DNA from: Chitinophagaceae bacterium
Lineage (GTDB): Bacteria > Bacteroidota > Bacteroidia > Chitinophagales > Chitinophagaceae
Direction of reading: 5' to 3'
Length of the DNA: 5,507 bases
Assembly: GCA_947481355.1 (NCBI GenBank)
Contig: CANKGM010000154.1
Span: forward strand, 1 to 5,507
Made by a program: the position numbers and the translations under genes. Under the pieces are notes generated by a model, which saw only the letters and a list, made by a program, of their open reading frames with translations, ran no database searches and was not told the origin of the DNA. The number at the start of each line of letters is the position of its first letter. The stretch's first letter is position 1. Below are positions 1 to 5,507 of the stretch, piece by piece.

Positions 1-519
1 CAAGGTAAGGTAGCCGGATTATCAATCTCGGGTAGCGGAGCAAATATTACCCTTAGCTGGCGCGGTTCAACACCAGATCTTTTCCTAAATGAGATGAATT
101 CAAGCATTGATGCCGTGCAGTCTATATCGGTTAAGGATATTGCCATGGTGAAAGTATTTAGGCCCCCATTTTTTGGTTCAATGGGTGGAGGAACTGGTGG
201 TGCTATTGCTATTTATACACGTCGTGGAGGAGATGTAAATCAAAGTTCTACAAGCAACCTTGGAATGTTGAATACCATCATTACTGGGTATACTAAATTT
301 AAAGAATTTTATAATCCTCAATATGATAATCCGAATGAGCTAGCGGACACAGATATTCGCACAACCTTATATTGGAATCCCTATATTATTACTAATAAAA
401 AGAGTCCACGTTTTCGTGTTCAATTTTTCAACAACGACATCAGTAAAAAATTCCAAGTGGTATTGGAAGGAATTAATGGGGATGGTAAGTTGACTAGGGT
501 TGTTAAAATTCTTGAATAG
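1..519 (+). CDS. Plug-domain protein without a beta-barrel, C-terminal fragment (5' end outside window)
   Basis: The reading frame is open from base 1 and ends at TAG 517-519, giving 172 visible residues; the N-terminus is missing, and the first internal ATG (94) is not a real start. Residues 1-78 resemble the core of a TonB-receptor plug: QGKVAGLSI, then a strand around LSWRGSTPDLFLNEM, then SVKDIAMVKVFRPPFFG, a glycine-rich turn GGGTGGAIAIYTRRGGD. The order matches the plug's 'LxG..G..V..DGxP...I..VEVLKGP..LYG.GA.GGVI.I.TK' pattern. A membrane barrel should follow, but only about 95 residues remain. They include TTLYWNPYIIT and FRVQFFNNDIS, which look like a terminal beta-sandwich as seen in Bacteroidota surface proteins that combine macroglobulin-like or carboxypeptidase-regulatory domains with a plug. 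It is therefore probably an envelope protein, not a transporter. The function is unknown; the upstream domains were not seen. It converges on the esterase gene with a 9 bp gap. Confidence 0.82.
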   Translation, partial: QGKVAGLSISGSGANITLSWRGSTPDLFLNEMNSSIDAVQSISVKDIAMVKVFRPPFFGSMGGGTGGAIAIYTRRGGDVNQSSTSNLGMLNTIITGYTKFKEFYNPQYDNPNELADTDIRTTLYWNPYIITNKKSPRFRVQFFNNDISKKFQVVLEGINGDGKLTRVVKILE

Positions 520-528
520 TTATTAAAC

Positions 529-2646
529 TTATTTTGGAAGGATGGTATTAATCAATTCTGCCATGGATGAAGCCCATACTTCATATCCTTTTGTAATAAA
601 GTGAATTCCATCCCCAGAACATAAGGTTAAATCAAGTTCACCATTTTCTTTTATGAATTTTTTTGCAAGAGGCAAATAGAAAACCTGTTTTGCATCATGC
701 TCTTGTTGAATGATAGACTGTGTCTTTTCATATTTAAACCGAAGCATATCATCTTTCTTCAAGCCTGCAGGTAATGGGCCTATCAATACAATCTTTGTAT
801 TCGGCATGTTCACTTTCATCCAATCAAGGATTTGGTGAATACCTAAGGCAACTTCTTCACCAGAGTCATCTGCAAAATTGTTTACGCCAATTGTTAGCAC
901 CACAAGTTTTGGATTGGCTTTAGCATAACTCCCATGTTGTAGTCTCCATAAAATATGTTGCGTACGATCTCCAGATATTCCAGCACATTCCCATGTATAT
1001 TTTTTATATACTGAATCAAACGCAGCCAAACCCGGACTATAGGTGAGGTTAGAGCGATGGCCAACAATTCCTTGAGTGATGGAGTTGCCTATAAATACAA
1101 TATCTATGTTTTTACTTTCGTCAAGTAGTTGATTGATGTTGTCGTTGTTAGACCACCAATCTGTTCCTTCTTTCCATCCTGCCCCTGATCGATATTCTGA
1201 GCCGGGTGTTGGAATTATAGCAAAGGTTGTTCTATATCCAGTTGCCTTCAAAATAAAATCAACAATCGGAGTTGGATTTGCGAGGCTATGTGGATGATGT
1301 CCAATTCCGGGTTTGTGGATTACGATAATGTCTCCACCATGTTCTTTGATATGTTTTTCAAATAGAGTTGTATTTTCTTCAATAGGCACTACGTCATCTG
1401 CATCACCCACTACATGCAACATCGGTATACCAAGCGTTGCAATTTTTTGCGCATGGTCGACTGGGTTTATTTTTGCGCTCATTGCTTCTTCTTCAGTTAG
1501 ACTGAAATCTTTTTTTGCTATTTCCCAATCTGAAGGACTTCCTGGACTTTTGCCTTTGCCACCTGGCCAGCTTTTCAAATCCAATACAGGTGCATCAGCA
1601 TAGATGCAGGACACTTTTGATGGATTTTCCAAAGCCCAATTGTAGATATACATTCCTCCTCTGCTCATCCCTTCTAGTGCCACTTTTTTTGCTAATCCAA
1701 ATTTTTGCATGTATGCATAAAAGTTATTCCATAATGAAATGGCTTCTTTGTTGCCAAATAGTTCTGCCACATCACAGTATACTACATGAAATCCTCTTTC
1801 GAGCAGAGCGACATCCGTTTGTGGCTCATGCCCCCAAAAGCGAGCACGCCATATCCATGGCAAACCGTCTGCTGCTTTTTTGGGTTTGACTATTTTACAT
1901 GCACGACCATTGAATGTAAAATCGGCACATTCAAATCCATGGAAAGAAGAAATGGTTTTATCTTCTTTGATGTAGTTAAAAATATTTTTATTACTGACTT
2001 CTTTTAATGTAATGGTTTCATAGAGTCTCTTTGCTATCAACGTTGCGCCAAGAGAAGTTGGGTGAATTTTATCCGAAAAAAGATCTTCTCTATCGATGAA
2101 TAAAGAGTGCAAGTCAATTAGCTCGGCTTTAGTTTGAAAAGCCACCTCTTTAGTAAATGGTATTATTTCTTGTTTGATGATGGGTTCATAAATGCTATTG
2201 CTATCTTCTGCAAAAGAAGGTAGGGGAAGAAGTAAAATGATTCGTGCTTTTGCATTTTGTTTTTTGAATGATTCAATGAGCTCTTTGTAATTTTCTTCAA
2301 ATTCACCATAGAATGGTCTATTAATTAATTTACTATCGTTTGTTCCTAGTTTGATTATAACAACGTTGGGTTTATATGCTAAAGCTTCTTTATAAGCAGA
2401 TTCATTCCAATAAGGCTTATTCCCCTTTTTCAATAAAGTAGCGCCACTCACTCCAAAGTTTTTCACCTGAAACTGATCACCTAGCAATGCTTGTAATTGC
2501 ATAGGGTAAGCATTTTTTTCTCGATTTATGACGGTTGACCCATACGTGATGCTATTTCCCACGCATGCAATGCGAATTTTCTGATCTTGTGTAAATCCTA
2601 AAACTATATTGGTGCAAAGAAAGAGTGTGATAAATACGTATCTCAT
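529..2646 (-). CDS. Secreted three-module esterase: SGNH hydrolase, alpha/beta hydrolase, SGNH hydrolase
   Basis: This is a complete 705-residue protein. Residues 1-19 form a Sec signal peptide (MRY, hydrophobic core to LGFTQ), which supports the ATG at 2646 and predicts export. Module 1 (about 22-215) is SGNH/GDSL: nucleophile Ser32 in GNSITYG, Gly65 in NFGVSG, Asn103 in GTND, and the Asp192/His195 pair in DKIHP. Module 2 (about 233-468) is an alpha/beta hydrolase: nucleophile elbow G-M-S328-R-G-G, an acid at Asp415 or Asp418 in GDADDVVP, and His450 or His451 in GIGHHPH. Module 3 (about 490-705) is a second SGNH of the PAF-acetylhydrolase-like type: Ser522 in GNSITQG, Gly559 in ISGDRT, Asn589 in GVNN, and Asp679/His682 in DGIH. 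All three triads look intact. These families cleave carboxylic esters, in Bacteroidota often acetyl or other acyl groups on polysaccharides; the substrate here is inferred, not shown. A single-module SGNH enzyme is usually about 200-250 residues. No Shine-Dalgarno sequence precedes the start, as is usual in Bacteroidota. Confidence 0.9.
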   Translation of the reverse strand: MRYVFITLFLCTNIVLGFTQDQKIRIACVGNSITYGSTVINREKNAYPMQLQALLGDQFQVKNFGVSGATLLKKGNKPYWNESAYKEALAYKPNVVIIKLGTNDSKLINRPFYGEFEENYKELIESFKKQNAKARIILLLPLPSFAEDSNSIYEPIIKQEIIPFTKEVAFQTKAELIDLHSLFIDREDLFSDKIHPTSLGATLIAKRLYETITLKEVSNKNIFNYIKEDKTISSFHGFECADFTFNGRACKIVKPKKAADGLPWIWRARFWGHEPQTDVALLERGFHVVYCDVAELFGNKEAISLWNNFYAYMQKFGLAKKVALEGMSRGGMYIYNWALENPSKVSCIYADAPVLDLKSWPGGKGKSPGSPSDWEIAKKDFSLTEEEAMSAKINPVDHAQKIATLGIPMLHVVGDADDVVPIEENTTLFEKHIKEHGGDIIVIHKPGIGHHPHSLANPTPIVDFILKATGYRTTFAIIPTPGSEYRSGAGWKEGTDWWSNNDNINQLLDESKNIDIVFIGNSITQGIVGHRSNLTYSPGLAAFDSVYKKYTWECAGISGDRTQHILWRLQHGSYAKANPKLVVLTIGVNNFADDSGEEVALGIHQILDWMKVNMPNTKIVLIGPLPAGLKKDDMLRFKYEKTQSIIQQEHDAKQVFYLPLAKKFIKENGELDLTLCSGDGIHFITKGYEVWASSMAELINTILPK

Positions 2647-2665
2647 GTTATATGAATAAAATTGT

Positions 2666-2692
2666 CAAACGTTTCTCAATGTGAAGAAGCAA
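2666..2692 (-). promoter_or_regulatory. Possible promoter of the three-module esterase gene
   Basis: Read on the minus strand, AACGTTTG (2673-2666) matches the Bacteroidota -7 consensus TAnnTTTG except for its first base. A TTG (2692-2690) lies 16 bp upstream, slightly closer than the usual 17-23 bp. The predicted leader before the ATG would be only about 13 nt. It is a weak match found by eye in AT-rich DNA and could be chance. Confidence 0.25.
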
Positions 2693-2714
2693 TTTACTCC
2701 TTCAATCTGACTTA

Positions 2715-2727
2715 TAAATTTTCTTTG
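2715..2727 (+). promoter_or_regulatory. Possible -7 element for the beta-lactamase-like gene
   Basis: Two overlapping one-mismatch versions of the Bacteroidota -7 box TAnnTTTG occur here: TAAATTTT (2715-2722) and TTTCTTTG (2720-2727). Neither has a clear TTG at the expected -33 distance. If the second is used, transcription would start near 2734. That leaves about 10 nt before the ATG at 2744 and about 40 nt before the ATG at 2774, which fits the downstream start better. This is a by-eye match only. Confidence 0.3.
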
Positions 2728-2749
2728 TACATTTTTTATACTGATGTAC
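2727..2749. repeat. Inverted repeat GTACAT-N11-ATGTAC upstream of the beta-lactamase-like gene
   Basis: The arms 2727-2732 and 2744-2749 are perfect 6-base reverse complements separated by 11 bases. The left arm touches the putative -7 element, so the dyad sits about where a repressor would block transcription, and the arm centres are 17 bp apart, a little under two helical turns. A role as operator is inferred; no regulator gene is present in the window. A 6-base dyad in AT-rich DNA may also be accidental. Confidence 0.35.
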
Positions 2750-2773
2750 CTTAACGGGATAAAATACAAACCG

Positions 2774-3640
2774 ATGAAACGTTATCTTCTTTTATACAGC
2801 CTCTTGTTGATGTCTGTAACGATGAATGCTCAAAAAATAGATCATCGCCTACAAGTTAAAGTTGAAAACTTAATTAAAGGTCATCAAGGAGAAATTGGTG
2901 TCTTCATCAAAGAATTAAAATCAGGTAAAACAGTTGCGGTTAATGCAGAGACAAGCTTTCCAACCGCTAGCATTGTAAAGGTTCCCATCTTAATTGGGAT
3001 TATGAATAAGATCAATAACAAGGAGCTCGATTATCATCAAAAGCTTACTTGGTATGATACATTGAATTATGATCCAGGGGAAGATATTGTGGCCTACTTG
3101 AAGCCCGAAACTCATATTGAACTGAGCAAGGTTATGATGTTAATGATCACTATATCAGACAATACAGGCAGTTTATGGTTGCAACGGGTTGCCGGAACGG
3201 GTACTGTGATCAATGCTTTGTTGGATAGCCTAGGGTATACCCATACTCGAGTGAATAGCAGAACACCGGGAAGGGAAGCCAATAGGACTGAATATGGGTG
3301 GGGACAAACTACGCCAATTGAAATGGCTCAGATATATGAAGATATCGTTAACGGAAAGATCATCAGTCGTGAAGTATGTAATCGGATGCTCCGCATCATG
3401 GGCAGACAGTATTGGGATGAAGAAGCACTATCAGCTATCCCCCCTGATATTTATGTTGCTGCAAAAAGTGGGGCTGTTGATGCAAGCCGAAGTGAAGTTC
3501 TTTATGTTAAAGGGAAGCATCCTTATATTTTGAGTGTATTTACAAAAAATAATAAAGACCAAAGTTGGGAACACGGAAATGAAGCCTGGGAACTTACCCG
3601 GTCATTGTCGAAGTTGGTGTGGGAATATTACAATAAGTAA
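2774..3640 (+). CDS. Secreted class A beta-lactamase-like serine hydrolase
   Basis: The ATG at 2774 gives 288 residues, close to the usual class A length (about 290), and begins directly with a Sec signal peptide: MKRY, a hydrophobic core LLLYSLLLMSV, and likely cleavage after MNA (residue 19). The ATG at 2744 would add a charged decapeptide (MYLNGIKYKP) before the signal and is less likely. The penicillin-recognising motifs are in order: Ser66-x-x-Lys69 (TASIVK), Ser128-Asp129-Asn130, and Lys231-Ser232-Gly233 in place of the common KTG/KSG triad. The omega-loop region (161-180) reads NSRTPGREANRTEYGWGQTT; Glu168 and Asn170 are present, but the RWExxLN pattern of true class A enzymes is not, and the segment is about four residues shorter. 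The fold predicts an acyl-serine enzyme in the periplasm or attached to the envelope. It may be a beta-lactamase or a peptidase/esterase relative; resistance cannot be claimed. It stands alone between two minus-strand genes. No Shine-Dalgarno sequence is visible. Confidence 0.88.
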   Translation: MKRYLLLYSLLLMSVTMNAQKIDHRLQVKVENLIKGHQGEIGVFIKELKSGKTVAVNAETSFPTASIVKVPILIGIMNKINNKELDYHQKLTWYDTLNYDPGEDIVAYLKPETHIELSKVMMLMITISDNTGSLWLQRVAGTGTVINALLDSLGYTHTRVNSRTPGREANRTEYGWGQTTPIEMAQIYEDIVNGKIISREVCNRMLRIMGRQYWDEEALSAIPPDIYVAAKSGAVDASRSEVLYVKGKHPYILSVFTKNNKDQSWEHGNEAWELTRSLSKLVWEYYNK

Positions 3641-3649
3641 TTAAGATCT

Positions 3650-5507
3650 CTAGAGTTTAATAAACATCGCTAGATTAATTACCCTTCCATCAATAGGAGC
3701 CCATAATTCTTTGAAGGAAGGATTGGTAATACTACCAGTGAATATGGGTTCGATTCGACTTTGTCTATAATCAAATAAGTTTTCTCCATTGAGAACAAAC
3801 TTCACCTTTTCATTTAATTTTTTCTCAATCATAGCCGCAGTAAATAAATAGCCAGGTGTCTTGGTTTCATCAAAGCGTATCTGTCTTCCGTTGTATGAGG
3901 CTTCAATTCCAACTCGCCAACCTTTTTCTTCAAAAGCACGTAAGAGTGTAAAGGCCATTCTGTTTTTTGGAGTCAGTGGCATGAATTGATTTGAGCTGAG
4001 GTATTTTCTTTCTGCAATGGTGAAAGTATAGCCGAGGTATATTTCCCATTGATTCAGTGTGGTTTGAATATACGTATCAAATCCTCTGGTGAGAATTGGT
4101 TTTATTGCATTGCTAAAAAAGATATATTGATCAACCACATCGGTGGGATATATCGAGCTAATTATTGGATTGGAAACTTGTGTAACAAAAAAAGCATGGT
4201 TTATAAAAAAGCTATTTCCATCATTCCATTCTTTCTTGTAGTTTAATTCTATGTTAAAGCCCACAGATCGTTCCGCTTTTATATTATTCGAGAGGGGTAA
4301 TATTTTTTCGAGAGGTAAGTCTTGAATTTGAGATGAGATAACATTAGGCGCTTTATATCCATATCCAACACCACCTCTTGATGCCCAATGTTCATTGAAT
4401 CGATGGAACATCGATATTCTTGGTAGAAAAAAGTTACCATAATGATTGTGAATGTCTTCACGTATACCTGCTTCCAAGATACTCTGTTCGTTAATGTTGA
4501 ACGTATTTTGTACAAAGAATCCAATTGTTTGATTGCTGAAATTACTGAGTGGAATGCTTGTAGAGGAGCTAATTTTTTTAAATTCATCTCCTACAGAATT
4601 GATGCCTGCTACTAAACTACCTTTTTCGTATGGAGCAAAGAGTGATAGCTCTGAAAATCGATTCACTTGATTTCCATTTATTAAAATGGTATTGGATTGA
4701 ATGGTTCTGTCAAATGAGCTAATGCTACTTTTAAATTCAAGTTTTGTTTTTCCATGAAGGGTATGGTCAATGAATAGCTCGCCAGTATGACGTGTATTGT
4801 TATTGTTTTCTATGTATTGATGAACTTGGTCAGGTTTTCCTGCCAGCACAAGCATATCGCCTCCTTTTCTCTTTTCAATAGTTCCGCTATATCCTAGGGT
4901 GATGTTTGTTTTTTTGGTAGGGTAAAAAAATAGTCGAGGGTGTACTACAAATGATTCCAATTGTGGCAGATCAGACAGTCCGTCTTTGTTTACATCTACT
5001 TCTTTTTGTGCAGTATAGCCAGCATAAAATGTATAGCCAACTTGCTTATATTTTTTAGATATGAAACTATTGATATTTGATTCTTTTAATGATGATCTGT
5101 TGATGGTAAATGTGCTTTGTTGTTTTTCTGTTGGTTTTCGAGAAATGATATTAACGAGTCCGGCAATTGCCCCACCACCATACAGCGTTGAAGCAGATCC
5201 CTTGATTAATTCAACTTGTTTTAGATCAATAGGTGGAATCGATAAAATGCCAAAGCCTCCACTGAATCCTTCATAGAGTGGCAACCCATCTCGTAGTATT
5301 TGGGTATATCGACCTTCAAGACCTTGTATTCTGATATTTGCATTTCCACTTACTGCGCTGCTTTGTTGAATTTGCACGCCACTAATGTCGCCAAGAATGC
5401 TGGCAATGCTTGCTGGCTTTATGCTATTTTCTTCATCCATTTCTTCACGGCCAATAACTTCCACCTTCAATGGAGAATTTTCAATACGCTGGTTGTTTCG
5501 TGTGCTG
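3650..5507 (-). CDS. TonB-dependent outer-membrane receptor (5' end outside window)
   Basis: The frame is open to the right edge (first full codon at 5506) and ends at TAG 3652-3650, giving 618 visible residues. A TTG at 5470 could be taken as a start, but the upstream codons in frame read STRNNQRIENSP and continue the conserved plug entry, so the gene is cut by the window and lacks its signal peptide, TonB box and any N-terminal regulatory domain. Numbering from 5506, the plug spans about 10-125: ASIASILGDISGVQIQQ, NIRIQGLEGRYTQILRDGLPLY, then VELIKGSASTLYGGGAIAGLVNIISRKP. The rest alternates aromatic-rich strands typical of a 22-strand barrel, including RGGVGYGYKAPN and, near the end, GENLFDYRQSR and LWAPIDGRVINLAMFIKL. 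The last residue is Leu, not the common terminal Phe. Such receptors import scarce ligands (siderophores, cobalamin, others) using TonB-ExbBD energy; the ligand is not evident. It is not SusC-like, since no SusD partner is seen. It converges on the serine hydrolase gene with a 9 bp gap. Confidence 0.93.
   Translation of the reverse strand, partial: STRNNQRIENSPLKVEVIGREEMDEENSIKPASIASILGDISGVQIQQSSAVSGNANIRIQGLEGRYTQILRDGLPLYEGFSGGFGILSIPPIDLKQVELIKGSASTLYGGGAIAGLVNIISRKPTEKQQSTFTINRSSLKESNINSFISKKYKQVGYTFYAGYTAQKEVDVNKDGLSDLPQLESFVVHPRLFFYPTKKTNITLGYSGTIEKRKGGDMLVLAGKPDQVHQYIENNNNTRHTGELFIDHTLHGKTKLEFKSSISSFDRTIQSNTILINGNQVNRFSELSLFAPYEKGSLVAGINSVGDEFKKISSSTSIPLSNFSNQTIGFFVQNTFNINEQSILEAGIREDIHNHYGNFFLPRISMFHRFNEHWASRGGVGYGYKAPNVISSQIQDLPLEKILPLSNNIKAERSVGFNIELNYKKEWNDGNSFFINHAFFVTQVSNPIISSIYPTDVVDQYIFFSNAIKPILTRGFDTYIQTTLNQWEIYLGYTFTIAERKYLSSNQFMPLTPKNRMAFTLLRAFEEKGWRVGIEASYNGRQIRFDETKTPGYLFTAAMIEKKLNEKVKFVLNGENLFDYRQSRIEPIFTGSITNPSFKELWAPIDGRVINLAMFIKL

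Noticed and set aside
94..96. ATG as the start of a 141-residue protein
   Set aside because: The frame is open from base 1 and the preceding 31 codons encode the first half of the plug motif, so this Met is internal.
1313..2007. Overlapping plus-strand open frames opposite the esterase gene
   Set aside because: They lie wholly antisense to a gene with recognisable catalytic motifs and encode Cys/Phe/Ser-rich sequence without domain features.
2667..2674. Palindrome AAACGTTT in the divergent intergenic region
   Set aside because: Eight bases with no extended symmetry and no second copy in the region; in AT-rich DNA this is expected by chance.
2744..2746. ATG as the start of the beta-lactamase-like gene
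   Set aside because: It would put ten residues including two lysines ahead of a clean signal peptide and leave almost no leader after the likely promoter; the ATG at 2774 fits better.
4279..4587. A 102-codon minus-strand frame inside the receptor gene
   Set aside because: It is a shifted frame of the barrel region, which reads through without interruption in its own frame; there is no sign of a frameshift.
5468..5470. TTG as the start codon of the TonB-dependent receptor
   Set aside because: The same frame continues upstream to the window edge and encodes plug-entry sequence (STRNNQRIENSP); a start here would leave the receptor without signal peptide or TonB box.
1..5507. Polysaccharide utilisation locus or defence island
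   Set aside because: There is no SusC/SusD pair, glycoside hydrolase, sensor, nuclease, helicase or toxin-antitoxin gene; one esterase and one TonB-dependent receptor on separate transcripts are not enough.

Overview
The window looks like a fragment of a Bacteroidota chromosome, probably from the Chitinophagales/Sphingobacteriales side; the taxon is inferred. The reasons are the AT-rich, tightly packed DNA, start codons without a Shine-Dalgarno sequence, a TonB-dependent receptor of a typical Bacteroidota subtype, and a plug-domain protein of a kind I know mainly from this phylum. No RNA gene, CRISPR array, insertion sequence or phage gene was seen.

Layout: (1) 1-519, + strand: the C-terminal end of a protein that carries a TonB-receptor-like plug domain but stops without a beta-barrel. 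(2) 529-2646, - strand: a complete 705-residue secreted hydrolase with three catalytic modules, SGNH/GDSL, then alpha/beta-hydrolase, then SGNH/GDSL, each with its catalytic residues present. (3) 2647-2773: a short divergent intergenic region with weak promoter-like motifs and one inverted repeat. (4) 2774-3640, + strand: a secreted class A beta-lactamase-like serine hydrolase, best started at the second ATG. (5) 3650-5507, - strand: a TonB-dependent outer-membrane receptor whose N-terminus lies beyond the right edge.

The genes are arranged + - + -, so no two are obviously co-transcribed. Both convergent junctions are only 9 bp long and show no intrinsic terminator. All four products are expected in the cell envelope (periplasm, outer membrane or surface). 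A shared pathway cannot be shown: the esterase may de-esterify acylated glycans or other esters, the receptor imports an unidentified ligand (siderophore-, cobalamin- or similar type), and the serine hydrolase acts on a beta-lactam or a peptide-like substrate. I found no convincing new multi-gene system. The most unusual items are the triple-hydrolase fusion, the barrel-less plug protein and the non-canonical omega loop of the beta-lactamase-like enzyme.
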